This document shows positions 8,497-15,376 of a DNA stretch of 64,000 bases, one piece after another. Positions within the stretch are counted from its first letter, which is position 1; every line of letters starts with the position of its first letter. This stretch comes from CAVRTM01 sp963696105. Lineage in GTDB: Bacteria; Actinomycetota; Actinomycetes; Actinomycetales; Dermatophilaceae. The position numbers and the translations under genes were made by a program. Location: NCBI GenBank assembly GCA_963696105.1, contig CAVOIP010000001.1:372001-436000 (forward strand), in the 5' to 3' direction. The notes beneath the pieces were generated by a model that was not told where the DNA came from, made no database searches, and was given only the letters and a program-made list of their open reading frames with translations.

Positions 8497-10026
8497 TCAG
8501 CCGGGGTGCTGCTCCTGCGGCGGGTGTTGGACGGGGATCGGCTGGGTGAGCTCCTCGTCCTGCTCGTCGCCGGAGCGCCCGACGTCGATCGCGGTCGCGC
8601 CACCGGGGGGCGCATCGTCCCGGGACCCCTCGCCAGCCCTGCGGGACGCGTCGTCAGCCGTGCCGGGGCCGTCGCCAGCCATGCCGGGGGCGTCGCCCCT
8701 TCCCGCCGGCGCGGCCGGCTCCCCGGCTGTCGCGGGCTGCCCTTCGTCGCCGGAACCGGCCGGCAGGTGGTCGATCGCGGTGGCTCCGCCCCGGCTCCCG
8801 GCCGCGCCGGCAGCCCCCGCCGTCCCCGCTGCCCGGTTCGCGCCGCCCTCATCATCCGGCGACGGCTCGGTCCTGGCGGCAGCCCCGGGGGCGTCGACGG
8901 GCGTCTCCTCCTCAGGTGAGGGCCCCTCCGCCGGATCGGCGAGCTGGTGCGGCTCCCCGCTCCCGGCGGCATGCGGGGCGTCGGCCAGGGGCGCCCGCTC
9001 GGGCTCCGGAGCGGCCCACTCCTCGATGACGACGGGCGGCATGGAGACGCCGGGGATCACCGGCGCCGTGGAGAGCACGACCTGCGGCTCGGTCAGCGGG
9101 GCATGGGCGGTGTGCTCGTCCAGCCGCCGCAGCCGCGACGCACAGGAGTCGATGGTGTCCTGGTCGTGTGCAGCGGTGGCGGCCAGCAGCGCGGTGACGA
9201 GGCGCAGCTCGCCGGCGAGGCGGGCCCGGCGCTCGAGGTGCGGGTCGGGCCGGTCGACCCGGGCGTGCGCGTAGGCCTCCAGCACCGAGTCGACCGCCTC
9301 CGGTGACGCCTCGGTCACGAGCGTGGCGAAGTCGTCGGCCGGGTCGGCCACCTTGGCGTCCTCCCACCCGGTGAAGGCGCGGACCCGCCCGGTCGAGGCG
9401 TCCGCCTCGTCCTCGAACACGGCGAGGATCTCCTCGCCACCGAGGTCGCCGTGGGTGGGCGTGGGGGCGAACCGCCAGAGGGACACGTCCTCCAGGGCGG
9501 CCTCCCAGCGCGCCAGCAACCCGGACGGGACGTGGCCGGTCGCGGCGGCCCGGTCCAGCTCGGAGAGCCGGCGGGTGCGGTAGGTGTCGGCGTCGTACGA
9601 CGGCAGGCCGGCCTCCTCGAACAGCTGCAGGTCGACGTTGTGCAGGGCCGCGATGGACCGGCCGATCTCGGCGGCCAGCCCGGGCCCCGGCGGCAGGTGG
9701 GTCAGCTCCAGCGGGCGCCCGGGCAGGTGGGGGTACACCGCCGCCCGGCCACCCTCCTTGAGCGCCACGAACCCCTTGGGGGCGGGCACGGAGAAGGGGA
9801 GCCGCCGGGCCAGGAGCCCGAGCAGGGCCACCGTGACGTCCATCCGGGCCCCGGCAGCGCGGGACAGCGGCGCGCGCACCACCCACCGGCGGTGCTGGGT
9901 GTCCTGGACGAAGGCCAGCTCGAACTCCTGCCCGGGGTGCGTTTCGACCGCCTCGACGGTCGACGGGTCCAGTCCGGGAACGGCCGCGCTGGCCAGGGCG
10001 GCGAGGGCAAGAGCACTGCGGGTCAC
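8497..10026 (-). CDS. Aminoglycoside/choline-kinase-like phosphotransferase with disordered tail
   Basis: 509 residues from GTG 10026. Residues 1-300 have the protein-kinase-like phosphotransferase (APH) fold: N-lobe Lys in FVALKEGG, YPHLPGRPL hinge, THGDLGGEEIL catalytic loop near residue 190 and WEDAKVADPADDF. The HGD catalytic base is present. The usual metal-binding Asn of HGDxxxxN is Glu, and the Asp of the I-D-W segment is replaced (FTGWED), so catalysis is uncertain. Residues about 310-509 are Pro/Ala/Gly/Glu-rich with no fold. It diverges from nudC with only 41 bp between the starts, so the promoters overlap. The substrate cannot be predicted; a genuine drug-modifying role is not supported. 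Confidence 0.75.
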   Translation of the reverse strand: MTRSALALAALASAAVPGLDPSTVEAVETHPGQEFELAFVQDTQHRRWVVRAPLSRAAGARMDVTVALLGLLARRLPFSVPAPKGFVALKEGGRAAVYPHLPGRPLELTHLPPGPGLAAEIGRSIAALHNVDLQLFEEAGLPSYDADTYRTRRLSELDRAAATGHVPSGLLARWEAALEDVSLWRFAPTPTHGDLGGEEILAVFEDEADASTGRVRAFTGWEDAKVADPADDFATLVTEASPEAVDSVLEAYAHARVDRPDPHLERRARLAGELRLVTALLAATAAHDQDTIDSCASRLRRLDEHTAHAPLTEPQVVLSTAPVIPGVSMPPVVIEEWAAPEPERAPLADAPHAAGSGEPHQLADPAEGPSPEEETPVDAPGAAARTEPSPDDEGGANRAAGTAGAAGAAGSRGGATAIDHLPAGSGDEGQPATAGEPAAPAGRGDAPGMAGDGPGTADDASRRAGEGSRDDAPPGGATAIDVGRSGDEQDEELTQPIPVQHPPQEQHPG

Positions 10027-10054
10027 CCGGACACCGTATGTCGAAGCCGGCGCC

Positions 10055-10060
10055 TAGGGT
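10055..10060 (+). promoter_or_regulatory. Probable -10 element for leaderless nudC mRNA
   Basis: TAGGGT lies 7 nt upstream of GTG 10068. A TANNNT hexamer 6-7 nt before a start codon is the signature of leaderless actinobacterial transcripts. The same layout recurs before several other genes in this window. No convincing -35 is visible. Confidence 0.45.
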
Positions 10061-10067
10061 GGAAGGC

Positions 10068-11024
10068 GTGAGCCGTTCCAGCGAAACTCTGCTCGATCTG
10101 TCCCTCTCGCGGGGGGCCCTCGACCGCGCCGCCGAGCTGCGCAAGGACCCGGAGCTGCTGCCCCGGCTGCTGGGGGACCCGGCCACGCGCGTCCTCGAGC
10201 TCGTGGGCGGCAGCGCCGAGGTGGTGGAGGCGCGCGGCGAGGTCGCGCTGCACCTGCGGCCACCGCACCGCGGCGACCTCAACGCGCTCGGCCTGTTCCT
10301 CGGCCGGGACGAGGAGGACACGTCGTACGTCGCGGTGGTCGGTGACCCGGTGGACGAGGGGGAGCCGAGGGAGTGGCGCTCCCTGCGCGACGTGGCCGTT
10401 CTGCTGAGCGACCGCGACTCGGGCCTGTTCACCACCGCGCTTGCGCTCGCCAACTGGCACGCCAAGCACACGCACTGCCCCCGCTGCGGGTCGGCCACCA
10501 CCGCCCAGCACGGCGGCTGGGTGCGCCGCTGCACGAACGACGGGAGCGAGCACTACCCGCGCACCGACCCGGCGGTGATCATGTCCGTCGTCGACGCCGA
10601 CGACCGGCTGCTGCTGGCCCGCGGGCCGCAGTGGGGCGAGGCGCGCTACTCGGTGCTCGCGGGGTTCGTCGAGCCGGGGGAGTCCCTCGAGGCGGCCGTG
10701 GCACGTGAGGTCCACGAGGAGGTCGGCGTGGCGGTCGAGGACGTCCGCTACCTCGGCAACCAGCCGTGGCCCTTTCCGTGCTCGCTCATGGTCGGGTTCA
10801 CCGCGACCGCCAAGGACACGACCTTCCGCCTCGACGAGGACGAGATCGTCGAGGCGATCTGGGTCTCCCGCGAGGAGCTGGCGAGGGGGGTCGAGGACGG
10901 CCGGATCGGGATCTCCCCGCGGCTCTCGATCGCGCGCCGGCTGATCGAGCACTGGTACGGCGCCGAGATCGAGCAGCCGGTCGAGTGGACCGCCCCGAAC
11001 CGGCCGACCGAGCAGAAGGGATGA
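10068..11024 (+). CDS. nudC: NAD(+) diphosphatase / RNA deNADding enzyme NudC
   Basis: 318 residues from GTG 10068; an ATG at 10038 is possible, but the -10-like TAGGGT lies between them. Domains: N-terminal NudC-like region, zinc ribbon (Cys137, Cys140, Cys155 and probably His162 as fourth ligand), then a Nudix domain with box GFVEPGESLEAAVAREVHEE. The NudC-defining SQPWPFPxS motif reads NQPWPFPCS here. NudC hydrolyses NAD(H) to NMN(H) and AMP and removes NAD caps from RNA. The stop overlaps the downstream PPOX gene (ATGA), so the two are translationally coupled. It is preceded by the divergent phosphotransferase. Confidence 0.92.
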   Translation: MSRSSETLLDLSLSRGALDRAAELRKDPELLPRLLGDPATRVLELVGGSAEVVEARGEVALHLRPPHRGDLNALGLFLGRDEEDTSYVAVVGDPVDEGEPREWRSLRDVAVLLSDRDSGLFTTALALANWHAKHTHCPRCGSATTAQHGGWVRRCTNDGSEHYPRTDPAVIMSVVDADDRLLLARGPQWGEARYSVLAGFVEPGESLEAAVAREVHEEVGVAVEDVRYLGNQPWPFPCSLMVGFTATAKDTTFRLDEDEIVEAIWVSREELARGVEDGRIGISPRLSIARRLIEHWYGAEIEQPVEWTAPNRPTEQKG

Positions 11025-11458
11025 CGATGGGCGCACTCGACGCGGCGTCGCTGGCGCTGGTCCGACAGCGCAACGTGGGGGCCCTGGCCACGCTGAAGCG
11101 CGACGGACGCCCGCAGCTGTCCAACGTCAGCTACACGTTCGACGCCCAGCGGGACCTGGTGCGGGCCTCGGTGACCGACAACCGGGCCAAGGTACGCAAC
11201 CTGCGCCGGGACCCTCGGGCCTCGCTGATGGTCACCAGCCCCGACGGCTGGTCCTACGTCGTCCTGGAGGGTGAGGTGACCTTGTCCGACGTCGCGGCAG
11301 CGCCCGGGGATGACACGGTCGAGGAGCTCGTCGAGGTCTACCGGCTCATCGCCGGCGAGCACGACGACTGGGACGACTACCGCCGGGCCATGGTCCAGGA
11401 CCACCGGCTCGTGCTGCGGCTCCAGGTGGCCCGCGCCTACGGGATGCCGGCGCGCTGA
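11021..11458 (+). CDS. PPOX-class F420-dependent oxidoreductase (Rv1155-like)
   Basis: 145 residues. The ATG at 11021 overlaps the nudC stop; a second ATG six bases on is possible. The fold is a split beta-barrel flavin/deazaflavin-binding domain: LATLKRDGRPQLSNVSY, VTDNRAKVRNLRRDPRASLMV and an EGEVTLSDVAA strand, as in PNPOx-like F420-dependent reductases. Such enzymes use reduced F420 or bind FMN/heme. The substrate is unknown. Coupling to nudC suggests a shared nicotinamide/redox context, but this is inference. Confidence 0.82.
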   Translation: MTMGALDAASLALVRQRNVGALATLKRDGRPQLSNVSYTFDAQRDLVRASVTDNRAKVRNLRRDPRASLMVTSPDGWSYVVLEGEVTLSDVAAAPGDDTVEELVEVYRLIAGEHDDWDDYRRAMVQDHRLVLRLQVARAYGMPAR

Positions 11459-11498
11459 GGCCGGCGGGAGTGTCACCGCCGGCCCCGGTGTGTGCGGC

Positions 11499-11759
11499 TC
11501 AGCCCAGGCGGGTCTTGACCTCGGCCAGGGAGGGGTTCGTCGCGGCGCTGCCGTCGGGGAACACCACCGTGGGGACGGTCTGGTTGCCGCCGTTGACGCT
11601 CATGACGTAGTCGGCGCTCGCCGGGTCGTCCTCGATGTTGACCTCGGTGTAGCCGATGCCCTCGCGGTCCAGGGAGGACTTCAGGCGCCGGCAGTAGCCG
11701 CACCACGTCGTGCTGAACATCGTGATGGTGCCGGTGGCGGGAAGCGCGGGGGCGCTCAT
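11499..11759 (-). CDS. mrx1: Mycoredoxin-1 (glutaredoxin-like, mycothiol-dependent)
   Basis: 86 residues from ATG 11759, with a strong ribosome-binding site (GAGGAG) upstream. It is a compact thioredoxin fold with active site WCGYC (Cys20, Cys23) near the N-terminus and the cis-proline segment QTVPTVVF. Mycoredoxins reduce protein-mycothiol mixed disulfides with reduced mycothiol. Its position beside uvrD2 matches the mycobacterial arrangement (Mrx1 next to UvrD2). It diverges from uvrD2, with about 150 bp between the starts. Confidence 0.9.
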   Translation of the reverse strand: MSAPALPATGTITMFSTTWCGYCRRLKSSLDREGIGYTEVNIEDDPASADYVMSVNGGNQTVPTVVFPDGSAATNPSLAEVKTRLG

Positions 11760-11906
11760 ACGGGATCTCCTCGGGTCTTCGGGACGGTCGTCCCTCTCAA
11801 CCGCCGCGCCGTCGGAAACCTTCCCGGCTCCTTGCGGGCGCCGGTTGTCCACCGGCCGGGCACCGGGGCGGGCGGCGCGGGCTCGAGGGATGAGAGAATC
11901 GGGGCG

Positions 11907-14087
11907 ATGAGCGCGTACCCCAGCCAGCCCCCCGCAGCACCGTCGTCCGACGACATCCTGGCAGCGCTCGACCCCGAGCAGCGCCTGGTGGCCGCCTCGC
12001 CCAGCGGCCCCATGTGCGTGCTCGCTGGTGCCGGCACGGGCAAGACCCGGGCCATCACCCACCGCATCGCGTACGGCGTGCACAGCGGCACGTACCAGCC
12101 GCAGCGGGTCCTTGCGGTGACCTTCACCGCGCGGGCGGCGGGGGAGATGCGCACGCGGTTGCGCGACCTCGGGGTCGTCGGCGTGCAGGCGCGCACCTTC
12201 CATGCCGCCGCGCTGCGCCAGCTGCACTACTTCTGGCCGCAGGCGATCGGCGGCGCCGCGCCGGAGGTGCTGCCGCACAAGGCCTCCGTCGTCGCCGAAG
12301 CAGGGTCCCGCCTCCGCTTCCAGCTCGACCGGACCACGGTGCGCGACCTGTCCTCCGAGGTGGAGTGGGCCAAGGTGAGCATGCTGACGCCGGAGACCTA
12401 CCCCGCGGCGGCGCGGCGCGCGGGCCGCGACCCGGCCGGGCTGGATGCCACCGCCATGGCGCGGCTGTTCCAGACCTATGAGGAGGTCAAGGCAGAGCGC
12501 GGCGTGATCGACTTCGAGGACGTGCTGCTGGTGCTCGTCGGCATCCTCACCGAGCGCGAGGACATCGCCCGGACCGTCCGCAGCCAGTACCGCCACTTCG
12601 TCGTCGACGAGTACCAGGACGTCAACGCCGTCCAGCAGCGGCTGCTCGACCTGTGGGTCGGCGAGCGCGACGACGTCTGCGTCGTGGGCGACGCCGCCCA
12701 GACCATCTACTCCTTCACCGGCGCCTCACCGCGCCACCTGCTCGGGTTCGCCGGTCGCTACCCGCAGGCGCAGGTGGTCAAGCTGGTGCGCAACTACCGG
12801 TCGACGCCGCAGATCGTCGGCCTGGCCAATCTCGTCGTGCGCGCGCCCGGTCAGGACGCCGGCTCGCTGGTGACCCTCCAGGCGCAGGGGGAGGCCGGTC
12901 CCGTGCCGGAGCTGGTGTCCTACCCCGACGACCCGGCCGAGGCGGCCGGGGTGGCGCGGGCCGTCGCCGCGAAGATCGCCCAGGGCACCCCGCCCAGCGA
13001 GATCGCCATCCTCTTCCGGACCAACGCCCAGTCCGAGGCCCACGAGTCGGCCCTGGCCGACGCGGGCATCCCCTACCTGGTCCGGGGCGGCGAGCGGTTC
13101 TTCGCCCGCAAGGAGGTGCGCCAGGCGGTCCTGCTGCTGCGCGGCGCCGCGCGCGGCGACGACGGCAGCAAGCCACTCGGTGAGCTCGTGCGTGACGTCC
13201 TCGGCGGTGCGGGCTGGAGCGAGCGGCCGCCGGCCAGCGGTGGCGCGGTCCGCGAGCGCTGGGAGTCGCTGCAGGCGCTCGCGGCGCTGGCCGACGACGT
13301 GGTCACGGCGGCACCCGACGCCAGGCTGCCCGAGCTGGTGCGCGAGCTGGACGAACGCGCCGCCGCCCAGCATGCGCCCACCGTGCAGGGGGTCACGCTG
13401 GCGTCCCTGCACGCGGCCAAGGGCCTGGAGTGGGACTGCGTCTTCCTCGTCGGGTGCAGCGACGGGTTGATCCCGATCAGCATGGCCGACGGGCCCGCCG
13501 CCGTGGAGGAGGAGCGCCGCCTCCTCTACGTCGGGCTGACCCGCGCCCGCCGCGAGCTGCGGCTGTCGTGGTCGGGCTCGCGCAACCCCGGCGGCCGCAG
13601 CTCGCGGCGCCCGTCGCGTTTCCTCGACGGCGCGGCCAGCGTGCTCGGCGAGGGAGCACGCTCGACCTCCGGGACGGCCGGTCGGCGGGCCGCCGGCGCG
13701 AAGCCCGGCCGGGTCGCCAAGCCGGCGCGGTGCCGCACCTGCGGGACCGACCTCGTCACTGCGGCCTCGCGCAAGATCGGCCGCTGCGACGACTGCCCGC
13801 CGACCTACGACGAGGCCACGTTCGAGGCGCTGCGCACCTGGCGCGCGACCGTCGCGAGCGAGACCAAGGTGCCGGCGTACGTCGTGTTCACCGACGCCAC
13901 GCTCACCGCCATCGCCGAGCGCAAGCCGTCCGACGTCGCGGCTCTGGCCACGATCTCGGGGGTGGGGGCGGCCAAGCTCGCGCGCTTCGGCGAGTCGGTC
14001 CTGTCGGTCATGAGTGGGGCCGACCCGGTCGAGGTTGCCCAAAACGCTTCTACTGCAGGCAAATCCGAGGCCCTGGACGCGCCCTGA
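11907..14087 (+). CDS. uvrD2: ATP-dependent DNA helicase UvrD2
   Basis: 726 residues from ATG 11907, preceded 7 nt upstream by a -10-like GAGAAT that suggests a leaderless message. Superfamily-1 helicase with Walker A GAGTGKT (41-47), Walker B DEYQD (from Asp234) and a LHAAKGLEWD motif. After the motor comes a tetracysteine CX2C-X14-CX2C module (609, 612, 627, 630), then a C-terminal HRDC domain (about 635-715). This architecture is specific to actinobacterial UvrD2. The enzyme is a 3'-5' DNA translocase/helicase needed for genome maintenance. It is intact and immediately upstream of the whiB7 leader. Confidence 0.93.
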   Translation: MSAYPSQPPAAPSSDDILAALDPEQRLVAASPSGPMCVLAGAGTGKTRAITHRIAYGVHSGTYQPQRVLAVTFTARAAGEMRTRLRDLGVVGVQARTFHAAALRQLHYFWPQAIGGAAPEVLPHKASVVAEAGSRLRFQLDRTTVRDLSSEVEWAKVSMLTPETYPAAARRAGRDPAGLDATAMARLFQTYEEVKAERGVIDFEDVLLVLVGILTEREDIARTVRSQYRHFVVDEYQDVNAVQQRLLDLWVGERDDVCVVGDAAQTIYSFTGASPRHLLGFAGRYPQAQVVKLVRNYRSTPQIVGLANLVVRAPGQDAGSLVTLQAQGEAGPVPELVSYPDDPAEAAGVARAVAAKIAQGTPPSEIAILFRTNAQSEAHESALADAGIPYLVRGGERFFARKEVRQAVLLLRGAARGDDGSKPLGELVRDVLGGAGWSERPPASGGAVRERWESLQALAALADDVVTAAPDARLPELVRELDERAAAQHAPTVQGVTLASLHAAKGLEWDCVFLVGCSDGLIPISMADGPAAVEEERRLLYVGLTRARRELRLSWSGSRNPGGRSSRRPSRFLDGAASVLGEGARSTSGTAGRRAAGAKPGRVAKPARCRTCGTDLVTAASRKIGRCDDCPPTYDEATFEALRTWRATVASETKVPAYVVFTDATLTAIAERKPSDVAALATISGVGAAKLARFGESVLSVMSGADPVEVAQNASTAGKSEALDAP

Positions 14088-14110
14088 CGGTCGGCCGTCA
14101 AAGTTTTACG

Positions 14111-14149
14111 TTAATTACGTTGCTCACAGTGTCGGCGCTGCCCTAGCCT
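14111..14149 (+). promoter_or_regulatory. whiB7 promoter with WhiB7-type AT-rich box
   Basis: TTGCTC (14120-14125) and TAGCCT (14144-14149) form a -35/-10 pair with an 18-bp spacer. An AT-rich run (TTTTACGTTAATTA, 14104-14117) ends 3 bp before the -35, with TTAATT at 14111-14116. WhiB7 proteins activate promoters carrying an AT-rich block about 3 bp above the -35, bound by their AT-hook, so this is the expected autoregulatory site. The expected transcription start is near 14156. AT-rich DNA stands out sharply from the surroundings. Confidence 0.75.
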
Positions 14150-14223
14150 GACTCTACGTCCAGCCCAGCGGAACAGGCTTCCGGCTGGGGCACGCAATGA
14201 GCAGACGAGGAGGGGTGGCCCTG

Positions 14224-14466
14224 ATGGAGAACATCACGATGACGAACGCGACGCAGATCCTGCGCGCGGTGTCCGGCTGCCCGCAGGTCGCCGTCGGCCA
14301 CCTCGCCGCAGGTTCCCGGGTCCGCGTCCAGGGGATCGCTGTGTCCACGCTCGGCTTCGGCGTGGATCGGTCCATGGTCGTCGCCCCCGCCCCCGCGTTC
14401 TACGCCCCGATCGACAAGTCCGTCCAGGATGTCGCACACCTCCGCCATGGTGGGCCCCCGGTCTAG
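14224..14466 (+). CDS. Upstream ORF (leader peptide) of the whiB7 attenuator
   Basis: 80 codons starting at an ATG preceded by GAGGAGGGG about 8 nt upstream, the best ribosome-binding site in the leader. An earlier in-frame ATG at 14197 has no such site. The peptide begins MENITMTNATQILRAV and matches nothing I recognise. Its stop (14464-14466) lies 24 nt before the intrinsic terminator. In mycobacteria and Streptomyces the whiB7/wblC leader contains an upstream ORF whose translation status decides termination; placement, ribosome-binding site and stop position all fit that role. The peptide sequence itself may matter less than ribosome position. It could be a chance frame, but the long open frame on the opposite strand shows none of these signals. 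Confidence 0.6.
   Translation: MENITMTNATQILRAVSGCPQVAVGHLAAGSRVRVQGIAVSTLGFGVDRSMVVAPAPAFYAPIDKSVQDVAHLRHGGPPV
14317..14326 (+). promoter_or_regulatory. Candidate antiterminator segment in the whiB7 leader
   Basis: CGGGTCCGCG can pair over 10 bp, with one bulged A, with 14494-14504 (CGCGGAACCCG), the left arm of the downstream terminator. It lies around codons 31-34 of the upstream ORF. A ribosome stalled earlier would leave it free, whereas one translating normally would cover it. The pairing is visible in the sequence; the regulatory role is inferred. Confidence 0.5.
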
Positions 14467-14490
14467 CAGCACCAGACCAGGTCACCTCCA

Positions 14491-14531
14491 GGCCGCGGAA
14501 CCCGACATCCGGGATCCGCGGCCTTTGTGTT
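14491..14531 (+). terminator. Intrinsic terminator (attenuator) upstream of whiB7
   Basis: GGCCGCGGA (14491-14499) pairs perfectly with TCCGCGGCC (14515-14523). An inner CCCG/CGGG stem and a 5-nt loop extend it, and it is followed by TTTGTGTTG. This is one of the strongest terminator-like hairpins in the window. It sits about 335 nt into the leader and 160 nt before whiB7, so it must be bypassed for whiB7 expression. Confidence 0.75.
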
Positions 14532-14690
14532 GTCCGGGGCGAGACGCCTCAGGAACACCACACACGAACTGGTTGCCAGATGAACCGAACACCAGCCGGA
14601 CGCCTCCGCACAGGGGCGCGAGGCGCCGAGATGACACGCCAGAGAACACCCCGCCCGACCGGCGGGGGCAATCCGAAGGAGGTGACACCG

Positions 14691-14978
14691 ATGCAGCTCA
14701 CCGCACTGCTCGACCTCAACGACCAGGCCGGCACCTCCGGCGCTGACATCCCGTGTCGGGAGTACGACGCCGAGCTGTGGTTCGCCGAGAGCCCGGCCGA
14801 TGTCGAGTTCGCCAAGTCCCTGTGCGGACAGTGCCCGGCACGGACCCAGTGCCTGGCCGGTGCCCTCGACCGCCAGGAGCCGTGGGGCGTCTGGGGAGGC
14901 CAGCTCCTGATCCAGGGAGTCGTCGTCGCACGCAAACGTCCGCGTGGTCGCCCCCGCAAGAACCCGGTTGCCGCGTGA
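14691..14978 (+). CDS. whiB7: WhiB7-type iron-sulfur transcriptional regulator (WblC)
   Basis: 95 residues. The ATG follows a near-perfect ribosome-binding site (AAGGAGGTGA). The four Wbl cysteines are at 22, 45, 48 and 54 (the last three as CGQCPARTQC), then the G(V/I)WGG turn as PWGVWGG and a C-terminal AT-hook, ARKRPRGRPRK (RGRP 85-88). The AT-hook identifies the WhiB7/WblC subfamily, which partners the primary sigma factor and activates intrinsic antibiotic-resistance and ribosome-protection genes under translation stress. It is preceded by the long leader and attenuator. A 7-bp hairpin (CCCCGCC/GGCGGGG, about 14650-14668) lies just before the ribosome-binding site and might mask it. Confidence 0.95.
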   Translation: MQLTALLDLNDQAGTSGADIPCREYDAELWFAESPADVEFAKSLCGQCPARTQCLAGALDRQEPWGVWGGQLLIQGVVVARKRPRGRPRKNPVAA

Positions 14979-15085
14979 TGGGTCCGCTTTCCAGCACGCA
15001 GGTTCGCACCGCAGGCCAGGTTGACCAAGCCCTGCGGGTCACGCTCAAGCATTGCCAAAGTCTCGTGTTACCAAGGAGATTCACC

Positions 15086-15229
15086 ATGTATCAAGTCATG
15101 CACGAAGAGCTCGCTCGCGCACGAGTGCAGGAGCGACTGAGCGTCGGACGGCCGAGGAACACCCGCAGGAGCTCGCTGCGGATCGCCCTCGAGGCTCGGG
15201 TCCGGCGCAGCCAGCACCAGCAGCGGTGA
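15086..15229 (+). CDS. Small basic protein of unknown function
   Basis: 47 residues (MYQVMHEELARARVQERL...), with a clear AAGGAG ribosome-binding site 8 nt before the ATG. It is rich in Arg and helix-forming residues; the C-terminal half is strongly basic (RRSSLRIALEARVRR). Short proteins beginning MYxxxxEELARA occur widely in actinobacteria, from memory, without an assigned role. It lies about 110 bp after whiB7 and could share its transcript. No membrane segment or metal site is visible. Confidence 0.6.
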   Translation: MYQVMHEELARARVQERLSVGRPRNTRRSSLRIALEARVRRSQHQQR

Positions 15230-15363
15230 CGCCCTCCCGGCACACCGGTGCATCCCTGAGGCGGGGGACGTGTCGACCCTTCGGGGTCGGGCGTCCTCCG
15301 CCTCCGCCGTGTCGGGGCCCGTCCGTCGGCGGTGTCCCTCTGCGGGCGAGGCGGGTAGGGCTC

Positions 15364-15369
15364 TAGAGT
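15364..15369 (+). promoter_or_regulatory. Probable -10 element for a leaderless transcript
   Basis: TAGAGT lies 7 nt before GTG 15377, the same arrangement as at nudC and the crotonase gene. No ribosome-binding site precedes this GTG. Confidence 0.45.
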
Positions 15370-15376
15370 CGGCCCG

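Noticed and set aside
14143..14472. A minus-strand gene (about 109 codons) in the whiB7 leader
   Set aside because: No ribosome-binding site or recognisable domain, and it runs against a leader with clear plus-strand promoter, upstream ORF and terminator signals.
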